10,525 bases of DNA from Pseudolabrys sp. (GCA_029945495.1 JAQSCR010000424.1:6458-16982), one strand, 5' to 3'; shown: positions 1 to 5,662, counted from the stretch's first letter. Notes: generated by a model not told the origin, from the sequence alone. Program-made: numbers and translations.

Positions 1-37
1 AAGAAAAAGGGGCATGGGGTGTGCACCCCGATGCCCC
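1..37 (-). terminator. Intrinsic terminator after the AlpA-like gene
   Basis: Read on the minus strand, a long GC-rich hairpin occupies 37-9. Its outer arms are GGGGCAT/ATGCCCC and its inner arms GGGGTG/CACCCC, with one bulged base. It is followed directly by TTTTTCTT (8-1). The hairpin begins 8 bases past the stop codon of the small gene ending at 46, so it is well placed as that gene's Rho-independent terminator. The fold was judged by eye only. Confidence 0.85.
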
Positions 38-45
38 AACTCCAC

Positions 46-282
46 TTAAGGAGCATTCCAGTCTTCGGTCACCTGTAGACCGTGAGCCTCGAAGTAAGCC
101 AGTACATCTTTCACACGCCACACAGGATGGGAGTTGCGGTGCTTTCCCAGTTTCCGACACGCCGGGAAGGCGTCATCGGCATACTCGGGATCGAACATCA
201 ACCTCCACGTATGCGCGCGTGACAGGCACCAGCCCATCCTACGCAAGCTTTTCCAGTCTACGATCAGCGGCTTGATGGTCAT
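46..282 (-). CDS. AlpA-like winged-helix DNA-binding protein (putative excisionase or element regulator)
   Basis: This 78-residue basic protein probably controls integration and excision or transcription of the element. An N-terminal helix-turn-helix (about residues 8-29, with SRAHTWRLM as the recognition-helix region) is followed by the FP...KLG...R...W wing typical of the AlpA/MerR-type excisionase fold (FP at 39-40, W at 55) and a final RVKDVLAYFEAHGL helix. The start chosen is ATG at 282, because GGAG lies 8 bases upstream of it. The upstream GTG at 291 overlaps that Shine-Dalgarno and would have no room for ribosome binding. The gene sits downstream of the integrase on the same strand, but a strong terminator separates them, so it probably has its own promoter in 292-350. 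The family call rests on the motif pattern; excisionase and transcription activator cannot be told apart from sequence. Confidence 0.75.
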   Translation of the reverse strand: MTIKPLIVDWKSLRRMGWCLSRAHTWRLMFDPEYADDAFPACRKLGKHRNSHPVWRVKDVLAYFEAHGLQVTEDWNAP

Positions 283-290
283 TGCGAACA

Positions 291-315
291 CTCCAGATTT
301 GGAGCGTTCGAACGC
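291..315. promoter_or_regulatory. Perfect palindrome and RBS hairpin upstream of the AlpA-like gene
   Basis: A perfect 12-bp palindrome, GCGTTCGAACGC (304-315), lies about 22 bases upstream of the ATG at 282, a typical place for an operator. Next to it, 291-304 forms the small inverted repeat CTCCA-GATT-TGGAG. On the transcript this would pair the Shine-Dalgarno GGAG with the sequence just before it. A protein-binding operator and an RNA element masking the RBS are both possible. No clear -35/-10 pair was recognised. Confidence 0.4.
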
Positions 316-350
316 CCACGGTTACCACCGATGGACAGGGGATAGTACGC

Positions 351-378
351 AAAGAAAAAGCGCCCCGCTAGGGGCGCT
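351..378 (-). terminator. Intrinsic terminator overlapping the integrase stop codon
   Basis: On the minus strand, AGCGCCCC-TAGC-GGGGCGCT (378-359) forms a perfect 8-bp stem with a 4-base loop, followed by a T-rich tail (TTTTCTTT). The integrase codons CAG-CGC-CCC lie in and just before the 5' arm, and the TAG stop (370-368) forms most of the loop. Termination would therefore occur within a few bases of the end of the reading frame, separating integrase transcription from the AlpA-like gene. Confidence 0.9.
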
Positions 379-1519
379 GAAGAAGATTTCGTAGATACGG
401 CTCCCACTTATCATCAATGGCTTGCCGCATTTCTGGAAGGTAGGTGGCGAGATTATAGACCTCAGCCACTGCACTTACGATGCTGTCCGCCCGATTGCCG
501 ATACTCCCCATGGTGTGATTGAGCATCCTTTCCACGACATGAGGCAGCACTTTTAATTCAGCAAGTTTCGTTCCGAACGTCCGGCGTAGATCGTGCAGCA
601 CGTACGGACCAACCCCTGCGTATTGCTCGTCGAGCTCTTTCTTGAACTTGCTGAAGCCGGATACAGGCCGGTCGTCAGCATCGCGAGAAGGAAAGAGCAA
701 GTCGGTGGTATTGAGGCGCGGCACCGTTTCAATGATCTCAGCGACCATAGCCCCGAACGGTATCGTGTGCTGCCGTCCATTCTTGGTCACCCAATCAGGA
801 AGCGTGATAGTCCGTTCCTTCTCATTGACCCACGCCCTACGCAGGTTAGCAATTTCGCCTCGCCGTTGGCCGGTTAGGATCAGGAGACGCACAATAGTTC
901 CGTGCGGGTACCCCTGCTTTCTCGCTCCATCCCACACCTTCTTAAGCTCTGCCGGCAGTAGAACGCGCTTGCGACCTTTGCCGAGGTCCACACGCAAGCC
1001 TTCGAGCGGCGAATGCATGAGATACCGCCTGGGCGGCTGGACGCACCACCGAAAGAAGGTGCGGGCCACCGCAAGCACGTGCGATTGTTCACTCGGGGTG
1101 TCGGCCATGTCTTTTGTAATGGCTAGCACGCCTTCATACGTTACGTCGGCGAGCTTCTTCGAACCGAGTTCCGGCACGATGTATTTGTCCATAACTCGTT
1201 CGTAGTCGTATCGCGTGCGCGCTTTCTTTTTAGAGCAATGCTCCAGTTTGAAAGTCTCGTTGGCAGCTCGAACAGTGATGCGCGTTGCCTTCGTGACCGG
1301 TTCCACAAGTAACTTCTTGGCAGCGGTGCGCGCGTCAGAAAGTGAAAGCGAAGGATAATGACCGACGCGTGTGCGCACGCGGTCCTTGCCGCGCATTACA
1401 ATCCACGTCTTACGATTTTTTCCGACGCGTATACCGAAAGCGGGTGTCGTCTTGTCGAAGTAGGTGCCCGGCGTGCGAAGCCGCTGCACCACGATGTCCG
1501 TGAGATGCGCGACTGGCAT
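368..1519 (-). CDS. Tyrosine site-specific integrase
   Basis: This 383-residue recombinase should integrate and excise the element at the adjacent tRNA-Arg gene. The N-terminus (about 1-75: AFGIRVGKNRKTWI..., RVGHYPSLSLSDARTAAKKLL) is the arm-binding domain of P4/DUF4102-type integrases. A core-binding helical domain follows (about 95-175), then the catalytic domain with the full set of residues: R219 in LTGQRRGEI, K246 in VTKNGRQ, H309 and R312 in HDLRRTFGT, H335 in LNHTMG, and the likely nucleophile Y355 in AEVYNLATYLPEMR. Length is normal for the family. The ATG at 1519 has GGAG seven bases upstream. The gene is transcribed away from the tRNA fragment and ends in its own terminator. Codon use is less GC-biased than in the genes to the right, consistent with horizontal acquisition. 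The enzyme looks intact. Confidence 0.95.
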   Translation of the reverse strand: MPVAHLTDIVVQRLRTPGTYFDKTTPAFGIRVGKNRKTWIVMRGKDRVRTRVGHYPSLSLSDARTAAKKLLVEPVTKATRITVRAANETFKLEHCSKKKARTRYDYERVMDKYIVPELGSKKLADVTYEGVLAITKDMADTPSEQSHVLAVARTFFRWCVQPPRRYLMHSPLEGLRVDLGKGRKRVLLPAELKKVWDGARKQGYPHGTIVRLLILTGQRRGEIANLRRAWVNEKERTITLPDWVTKNGRQHTIPFGAMVAEIIETVPRLNTTDLLFPSRDADDRPVSGFSKFKKELDEQYAGVGPYVLHDLRRTFGTKLAELKVLPHVVERMLNHTMGSIGNRADSIVSAVAEVYNLATYLPEMRQAIDDKWEPYLRNLLQRP

Positions 1520-1536
1520 TATTTGGCTCCGTTTTG

Positions 1537-1549
1537 GCTCTCAAAGAGC
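1537..1549. repeat. Inverted repeat in the integrase leader
   Basis: GCTCT-CAA-AGAGC is a short perfect inverted repeat 18 bases upstream of the integrase ATG. It lies between the predicted promoter and the Shine-Dalgarno, where it could be an operator half-site pair or a small RNA hairpin. The evidence is positional only. Confidence 0.25.
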
Positions 1550-1550
1550 G

Positions 1551-1648
1551 TGCATAGAGACGCTTTGCTATGAGAAAGTATACCATCACAAAGTCAAGAA
1601 GTGATTGCAGCGCAAGGGTTTTTGAGTTGCTATGTGCAACTATGCAAA
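1551..1648. repeat. Repeated TTGCTATG / CTATGCA motifs between integrase and tRNA (candidate integrase/excisionase arm sites)
   Basis: TTGCTATG occurs at 1565-1572 and again at 1627-1634. CTATGCA occurs at 1640-1646, and its reverse complement TGCATAG at 1551-1557. The copy at 1627 is part of a perfect inverted repeat, GTTGC-TATGT-GCAAC (1626-1640). Short repeated motifs flanking the attachment core are typical of integrase arm-type and excisionase binding sites. The assignment is by position and repetition only. Confidence 0.35.
1577..1585 (-). promoter_or_regulatory. Predicted extended -10 promoter for the integrase
   Basis: The minus strand reads TGG-TATACT (1585-1577), an extended -10 element (TGn plus a five-of-six match to TATAAT). 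No good -35 lies at 17 bases: a TTGACT upstream is only 9 bases away, which is too close, although extended -10 promoters can do without a -35. Transcription would start near 1570, giving a leader of about 50 bases. Confidence 0.5.
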
Positions 1649-1660
1649 CATCAATTTATT

Positions 1661-1668
1661 TTTAGGAA
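1661..1668. other. Probable attachment-site junction (element/chromosome boundary)
   Basis: Tyrosine integrase sites in tRNA genes often have their crossover core in the anticodon loop. Here the last bases matching a tRNA are TTCCTAAA (minus strand, 1668-1661). Beyond them the sequence becomes AT-rich and matches no tRNA. The boundary between host and element is therefore placed at about 1661. The partner attachment site is expected outside the left edge. Confidence 0.55.
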
Positions 1669-1700
1669 ACCGCTGCTCTATCCTGCTGAGCTACGGGACC
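1661..1700 (-). tRNA. tRNA-Arg(CCU), 5' half only, interrupted at the anticodon loop
   Basis: Read on the minus strand from 1700, the sequence gives the acceptor strand GGTCCCG, TA, the D arm GCTC...GAGC, A, the 5' anticodon-stem strand GCGGT and the loop TTCCTAA with anticodon CCT. The first base of the 3' anticodon strand (A) is present. The expected CCGC is then replaced by ATAAATTG. No variable loop, T arm (TTCGA) or 3' acceptor strand follows before the integrase, and none was found elsewhere in 1-1660. The gene is thus split exactly where tyrosine integrases that use tRNA anticodon loops cross over. A CTAGAT (1717-1712) is a plausible -10 for the original tRNA promoter. Confidence 0.75.
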
Positions 1701-1777
1701 GTCGCGCAGCCATCTAGCACAGGGAAATGCCTGGCGCATCCGTCCCGGCGCCGCGTCCCAATGTTCAGCCGGACGTA

Positions 1778-1807
1778 TTGACGGCATCGCCGGCAAATTC
1801 CGACAAT
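1778..1807 (+). promoter_or_regulatory. Candidate promoter for the SNase-like/M48 operon, possibly giving a leaderless mRNA
   Basis: TTGACG (1778-1783) and GACAAT (1802-1807) are separated by 18 bases. A start point six or seven bases after GACAAT falls at 1814-1815, on or next to the A of the ATG. No Shine-Dalgarno is seen upstream of that ATG, which fits a leaderless transcript. The -10 is only a four-of-six match. Confidence 0.4.
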
Positions 1808-1814
1808 CCCCGCG

Positions 1815-2525
1815 ATGACCGGACACCCTGAATATCGCCCGCTCGCGCTTGCCGCCGCCCCGGCGCTCGTCGCGCTGGCGCTGATGGCCGATCCGGCTTT
1901 CGCACAGGACAGCTGCAAGCTGACGCCGATTGGCTCCGGCACGGTCGCCTCCGTGCGCGATGGCCGCACCCTGATGCTGGCCGACGGCCAGACCTTGCGG
2001 CTGGAACGCCTCGGCCCCGGCTCCGGCACCGACCGCTACGGCCGGCTGGTCGCTTTTGCCTTCCTGCCGGAGGCCGGCCGCTCGGCGCAGCAGGTCCTCC
2101 TGGAGCAAGGAGAGGGGCTGGTTTCGGCCCGGATCGGCGACAAATCCTGCGCCGACAGCCTTTTGGCCACCGAACGCGGCGCGCGGGCGGCCAAACGCGG
2201 CCTATGGGCCGACCCCAATTTCGCCCCTTTAAGTTCCGAAAATCTACCGGCTCTCGAAGCCGCGCGCGGCCGTTTCGCGCTGGTCGAAGGCAGGGTATTG
2301 TCCGTGCGCGAAAGCGGCGCCACCATCTATATGAATTTGGGGCGGCGCTGGACGCGCGACTTCACCGTCACCGTTCTTAAACGCCAGCAGCGCACATTTG
2401 CCGCTGCCGGCCTGGATGTGAGACAGCTCGAGGGCCGGCGCATAAGAGTGCGCGGCTGGGTCGAGCGGCGCGGCGGTCCGATCATCGAAGCCGCCGCCCC
2501 CGAACAGATTGAACTGATCGATTGA
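1815..2525 (+). CDS. Secreted thermonuclease (SNase)-like protein with shortened nuclease domain
   Basis: The 236-residue product has an N-terminal signal peptide (hydrophobic run about 8-26, cleavage likely after AFA at 30). An SNase-like OB-fold domain spans about 38-132 (SGTVASVRDGRTLMLADGQTLRL, then DRYGR and CADSLLATE...AKRGLWAD). A second OB-like region spans about 150-236 (EGRVLSVRESGATIYMNLG..., RRIRVRGWVERRGGPIIEA). The usual GIDxPE segment and following helix are absent: LRL (61-63) leads almost directly into the DRYGR strand. Compared with staphylococcal nuclease, the equivalents of D40 and E43 are missing and D21 appears to be R51, while R77 (the R87 equivalent) remains. Nuclease activity is therefore doubtful. 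The start is fixed by the signal peptide; the upstream in-frame ATG at 1761 runs into a stop. The gene overlaps the next by one base (TGATG). Confidence 0.85.
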   Translation: MTGHPEYRPLALAAAPALVALALMADPAFAQDSCKLTPIGSGTVASVRDGRTLMLADGQTLRLERLGPGSGTDRYGRLVAFAFLPEAGRSAQQVLLEQGEGLVSARIGDKSCADSLLATERGARAAKRGLWADPNFAPLSSENLPALEAARGRFALVEGRVLSVRESGATIYMNLGRRWTRDFTVTVLKRQQRTFAAAGLDVRQLEGRRIRVRGWVERRGGPIIEAAAPEQIELID

Positions 2526-3997
2526 TGCTGAAGTGGACGACAAAGACTGCTGCGAAGAAGAATGTCCGGCGCGGCGCTGCGCTCGCGGGCGTGCTGCTGC
2601 TTGCCGCCTGCACCGCCACGCCGTCCAACCGCCAGGTGTCGCTGCCGGTGCAGGAGGCCGCGGCCGCGACCGAATTGCAGCCGGCGGTGCAGCGCGAACA
2701 TTCGCGCATTCTCGCCTCGTATGGCGGCGCCTACGAGAATCCGCGCCTGCAGGCGACGATCGAAAAAACCGTCGAGCGGCTGGTCGCGGCGTCCGAACGG
2801 CCAGACCTGAAATACCGCGTGACGATGCTGAACTCGCCGGCGATCAACGCCTTCGCGCTGCCGAACGGGCACCTCTATATTTCGCGCGGGCTGATCGCGC
2901 TGGCCAATGACAAAGCCGAACTCGCTTCCGTGCTGGCGCATGAGATGGGCCACGTGATCGCGCGCCACGCCGCCATTCGCGAGGAACAGGCGCGAAACAC
3001 TGCGATTATCGGCACTCTGGTCAACGACGTGCTGAGCGATCCGGAGACCGGCGCGCTGGCGCTGGCCAAATCGAAATTGACGCTGGCGAGCTTTTCGCGT
3101 GCGCAGGAATTCGAGGCCGACGGCATCGGCGTCGGCATTTCCGCGCGCGCCGGTTTCGATTCGTTCGGCGCCTCGCGCTTCCTCACCGACATGCAGCGCA
3201 ATGCCGATCTGAAAACACCGGCCGGCGCCGCCGATCCGCGCGCGTTCGATTTTCTCTCGACCCATCCGGCAACGCCCGAGCGGGTCAAGAACGCGCTCGT
3301 TAATGCGCGCCAGTTTTCCGGGCCGGGCGCCGGCGAGCGCGATCGCGCCGAATATCTCGCCGAGCTCGACGGCATCGTCTATGGCGAGGACCCGAGCGAA
3401 GGCTTCGCCCGCGGCCGCCGTTTCCAGCATCCCAAGCTCGGCTTCACGTTCATGGCGCCGCCCGGCTTCTCGCTCGATAACACCGCGCAGGCGGTGCTCG
3501 GCCTCAAGGACGGCGGCGGCGAGGCCATGCGTCTCGACCTAGTGAGCGTGCCGGCCGGGCAGTCGCTCGCCGATTATCTCAAGTCGGGCTGGATCGAGAA
3601 CGTCGATGCCGCGAGCGTCGAAGAGTTCAAGGTCAACGGCTTTCCGGCGGCGAGCGCCACCGCCAAAGGCGAGCAATGGTCGTTCCGGCTGTTCGCCTTG
3701 CGCTTCGGCAGCGACGTCTATCGATTCATTTTCGCGGCCAAGACCATGACCGCGCCGAGCGACCGCACGTTCCGCGAGTCGGTCGCGACCTTCCGTCGCA
3801 TGAGCCTGAAGGAGAGCGCGCAGATCCACCCGCTGCGGCTCAAGGTCGTCACCGTCGGCGCCAACGATACGCCGGAGAAACTGGCGCACCGCATGGCGAC
3901 CCCCGATCACCCGATGGAGCGGTTTCTGGTGCTCAACGGCCTGTCGGCCGGCGACCGGCTGAAGCCGGGCGACAAGGTCAAGATCGTGGTGGAGTGA
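2525..3997 (+). CDS. M48 family metalloprotease lipoprotein with C-terminal LysM-like domain
   Basis: This 490-residue putative zinc protease is anchored in the cell envelope. The N-terminus has a lipoprotein signal with lipobox LLAAC (lipidated Cys29). The catalytic domain carries HEMGH (H139, E140, H143) and the downstream EFEAD motif (E197 as third zinc ligand), the arrangement of BepA/YfgC-type M48 proteases, which act on misassembled outer-membrane proteins. A region with no assigned function (about 290-425) follows. The last 50 or so residues resemble a LysM fold (VTVGANDTPEKLA..., FLVLNGL, LKPGDKVKIV), suggesting peptidoglycan attachment. ATG at 2525 is preferred because it overlaps the upstream stop (TGATG), giving translational coupling; a TTG one codon earlier is possible. 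The paired secreted SNase-like protein suggests a shared envelope role. The protease looks intact; its substrate is unknown. Confidence 0.92.
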   Translation: MLKWTTKTAAKKNVRRGAALAGVLLLAACTATPSNRQVSLPVQEAAAATELQPAVQREHSRILASYGGAYENPRLQATIEKTVERLVAASERPDLKYRVTMLNSPAINAFALPNGHLYISRGLIALANDKAELASVLAHEMGHVIARHAAIREEQARNTAIIGTLVNDVLSDPETGALALAKSKLTLASFSRAQEFEADGIGVGISARAGFDSFGASRFLTDMQRNADLKTPAGAADPRAFDFLSTHPATPERVKNALVNARQFSGPGAGERDRAEYLAELDGIVYGEDPSEGFARGRRFQHPKLGFTFMAPPGFSLDNTAQAVLGLKDGGGEAMRLDLVSVPAGQSLADYLKSGWIENVDAASVEEFKVNGFPAASATAKGEQWSFRLFALRFGSDVYRFIFAAKTMTAPSDRTFRESVATFRRMSLKESAQIHPLRLKVVTVGANDTPEKLAHRMATPDHPMERFLVLNGLSAGDRLKPGDKVKIVVE

Positions 3998-4003
3998 GGC
4001 CTC

Positions 4004-4053
4004 GTGTCCCGGACGCGGTGCAGCACGAAGTGATGCGCCGCTGATCCGGGACC
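4004..4053. repeat. REP-like extragenic palindrome, copy 1
   Basis: Outer arms GTCCCGGA (4006-4013) and TCCGGGAC (4045-4052) are perfect complements. Inside, GCGGTGCAGCA and TGATGCGCCGC pair with two mismatches, leaving a small loop around CGAAG. From memory, hairpins built on GTCCCGGACGCGGTGCAGC are abundant between genes in Bradyrhizobium and Rhodopseudomonas. It lies seven bases past the M48 stop codon and could stabilise or end that transcript. Confidence 0.65.
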
Positions 4054-4079
4054 CCGCTATTCTTGCTTAGAAAGCTGGA

Positions 4080-4144
4080 CCCCGGGTCTGCATCGCACCG
4101 CCATAGCGCGTCAACGCGCTTATGGCGCTGCGCCGCGCCCGGGG
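4080..4144. repeat. REP-like extragenic palindrome, copy 2, between convergent genes
   Basis: Outer arms CCCCGGG (4080-4086) and CCCGGGG (4138-4144) are perfect complements. The inner stem GCCATAGCGCGT (4100-4111) pairs with ACGCGC-T-TATGGC (4114-4126) apart from one bulged T, leaving only CA in the loop. The intervening segments pair imperfectly, so nearly the whole 65 bases folds on itself. It begins as a partial inverse of copy 1 (GGACCCCGGGTCTGC...) and ends four bases from the dioxygenase stop. A bidirectional terminator or transcript-end stabiliser is plausible, although no T-tract follows on either strand. Confidence 0.6.
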
Positions 4145-4148
4145 AACA

Positions 4149-5111
4149 CTACACCTCGCCCGCTTCGGGGTTGATCGTGAATTCGCGCGGCACGTCCGGA
4201 CCCCAGAGATAAAATGAATCTTCCGGGGCATGGTCGGCTGACGGCCAGCGTTCTTCCTTCGGAATGTAATCGATGTCGCAGGAATATTCGGAGAAGCTGC
4301 CCCACGGATCCATGATGTAGTGGAAGTAGTTCGAGCCGAGGACGTGGCGGCCGAGACCCCAGCCCTTCTGATAGCCCTTGTCATGCATGCGCATGGCGCC
4401 GAGGCCGATGTCGTTGACGCTCGACACGTCCCAGCTGCAGTGATGGAAGCCGGGCGCCGACGATTTCACCAGCGCCAGCATGTGTTGATCGCTGCCGTGA
4501 ATGCCGTGCATGAAGGCCACCAGATCCTGAGCGCGATCGGACAGGCGCAGGCCGAGCGTGCGCTCGTAGAACTTGATCGAGGCCAGCACGTCGCTGGTGA
4601 AGATCAGCACATGCGACAGGCGGCGCGGCCGCACCGGCGGCGCCGCGGCGCGCACGGTGGCGGCGGCCTTGCCGGCCGGCACCGTCATCCACTGGCTGTC
4701 GGATTTGTGGTCCGGCGAAACCTTCGGCGCCACCTTGATCTCCATCAGCACGCCTTCATGGTTACGGAACCAGAAGCCGTTGCTTTCGAAACCCGGAGGC
4801 GCGTCAATCAGCTTGACGCCCTCGCCTTCGATCCGCGCCTTCAAGCGGCCGATGTCCTCGGCGTAACAGCCGAACGACAGATGATGCAGCGCCTTCGCCT
4901 TGCCCTCAACCACCGAACCCCAGCCGTGGTCATGACCGAAGGTCTTGAGCTGCAACGAATTGCCGTTGCGCACCATGTTCAGCCCGAAATTCGTATAGAA
5001 TTCGTCGGCGACGTTCATGTCGGGAACCGACAGCACGAACTGATCGAGCGAATGCACGCCGAGCGCGCCGGATTCCGTTGTCGGCGGGACGTAGCCCTGA
5101 ATAGCCGTCAT
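4149..5111 (-). CDS. Type I extradiol dioxygenase family (VOC fold) ring-cleavage enzyme
   Basis: This 320-residue protein has two VOC modules (about 20-127 and 165-282), the layout of 2,3-dihydroxybiphenyl/catechol 2,3-dioxygenases. These are cytoplasmic Fe(II) enzymes that open catechol rings next to the hydroxyls. The catalytic second module keeps all expected residues by alignment to BphC from memory: ligands H167 (RRLSH), H224 (FHHCSWDV) and E275 (SFSEY), with H210, H256 (GLGRH) and Y265 as second-shell catalytic residues. It therefore looks active. AGGGAG lies seven bases before the ATG. The gene stands alone, with no hydrolase, dehydrogenase or ferredoxin genes of a catabolic operon beside it, so the substrate cannot be inferred. 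Other VOC metal enzymes are possible but fit the H/H/E plus GRH...Y pattern less well. Confidence 0.85.
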   Translation of the reverse strand: MTAIQGYVPPTTESGALGVHSLDQFVLSVPDMNVADEFYTNFGLNMVRNGNSLQLKTFGHDHGWGSVVEGKAKALHHLSFGCYAEDIGRLKARIEGEGVKLIDAPPGFESNGFWFRNHEGVLMEIKVAPKVSPDHKSDSQWMTVPAGKAAATVRAAAPPVRPRRLSHVLIFTSDVLASIKFYERTLGLRLSDRAQDLVAFMHGIHGSDQHMLALVKSSAPGFHHCSWDVSSVNDIGLGAMRMHDKGYQKGWGLGRHVLGSNYFHYIMDPWGSFSEYSCDIDYIPKEERWPSADHAPEDSFYLWGPDVPREFTINPEAGEV

Positions 5112-5152
5112 CTTGAAACTCCCTGGACCCTATGTGGGGGATATTTGCCGAC

Positions 5153-5158
5153 ATCATA
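5153..5158 (-). promoter_or_regulatory. Candidate -10 for the dioxygenase gene
   Basis: The minus strand reads TATGAT (5158-5153), a five-of-six match to TATAAT. It would give a start near 5146 and a leader of about 35 bases. No convincing -35 lies 16-18 bases upstream, as expected for an activator-dependent promoter, but the call rests on one hexamer. Confidence 0.3.
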
Positions 5159-5199
5159 CGCCGGTGCCGGCCGGTAGGAAACCGCTACGTTGCCAGTGG

Positions 5200-5214
5200 T
5201 TTGGCACTGCCAAA
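5200..5214. promoter_or_regulatory. Perfect 15-bp palindrome in a divergent intergenic region (candidate operator)
   Basis: TTTGGCA-C-TGCCAAA is a perfect seven-base-arm palindrome. It lies between the divergent dioxygenase (start 5111) and the small membrane-protein gene (start about 5273). A partly overlapping inverted repeat, TGCCAGTG (5191-5198) with CACTGCCA (5205-5212), has seven of eight pairs. Relative to the candidate dioxygenase start point the centre lies near -61, an activator-like position. The binding factor is unknown. Confidence 0.45.
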
Positions 5215-5272
5215 GGGTGAAATTCTGCCCACCAAACCGCCCACCGGAACGGAATCGCTGTCGGCGGCTTCT

Positions 5273-5662
5273 ATGATGATGAACACGTCGGAATCAGAGG
5301 GCCTCGGCCTGTCGGTGCTGCTCTATCTGGGCGCCATTGTCGGTGCGCTCGCGCTGCTGGCCGTCCCCACCTATTACGCAACCCGCGCCGAGGTGCACGC
5401 AAACCCGCCTTTGGCCCGAGCCGATCCGCTACTGAACGGGCCGATTATCGGCGACCGGCTCACCGGCCGGTTCCCGCTGGCGATGTTGCAGCGTCAAACT
5501 TTGGTGGACGCGGAAACCGTGGCGCTGCTCAAGCCGAAGGCTAAAAAGTCCGAACCGACGCGGGTCGCGGCCCGGCAGGCGCACCGCGCCACCGGCACGC
5601 CGATGGCAGAGTTGCAGACCGAACGCAGCCGGCCGGCGATGTTTCCGTTCAATCTGTTCTGA
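5273..5662 (+). CDS. Hypothetical small single-pass membrane protein
   Basis: No family is recognised. From ATG 5273 the product is 129 residues: a short polar N-terminus, one strong membrane helix (about 11-32, LGLSVLLYLGAIVGALALLAV), then a basic, low-complexity tail rich in Ala, Arg, Lys and Pro ending in PFNLF. Three ATG codons in a row (5273, 5276, 5279) make the exact start uncertain, and no strong Shine-Dalgarno is visible. The frame stays open back to ATG 5132, but that extension would run across the divergent promoter region and its palindrome, and its residues do not look like a conserved domain, so it is left out. Topology is probably N-in with the tail periplasmic, or the reverse; the positive residues after the helix would favour a cytoplasmic tail. 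Function unknown. Confidence 0.55.
   Translation: MMMNTSESEGLGLSVLLYLGAIVGALALLAVPTYYATRAEVHANPPLARADPLLNGPIIGDRLTGRFPLAMLQRQTLVDAETVALLKPKAKKSEPTRVAARQAHRATGTPMAELQTERSRPAMFPFNLF

Noticed and set aside
1520..1700. Group I intron in tRNA-Arg(CCU), known from Agrobacterium
   Set aside because: The break point fits such an intron, but no conserved intron core (P/Q/R/S elements) was seen, no 3' tRNA half follows, and an integrase gene begins within about 140 bases. An integrated element explains it better.
2327..3430. Long minus-strand open frame of 367 codons
   Set aside because: It lies fully opposite the SNase-like and M48 genes. Its product is Arg/Gly/Ala-rich with no recognisable domain, as expected of an antisense shadow in GC-rich DNA.
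4320..5177. Plus-strand open frame opposite the dioxygenase
   Set aside because: Its composition is typical of an antisense shadow. The minus strand has an intact two-module enzyme with a good RBS.
5200..5225. Sigma-54 (-24/-12) promoter suggested by TTGGCAC
   Set aside because: No TTGC-type -12 element follows at the required spacing on either strand.
5132..5272. N-terminal extension of the small membrane protein
   Set aside because: It would cross the divergent promoter region and the palindrome at 5200-5214, adds nothing domain-like, and three clustered ATGs at 5273-5281 sit directly before the membrane helix.
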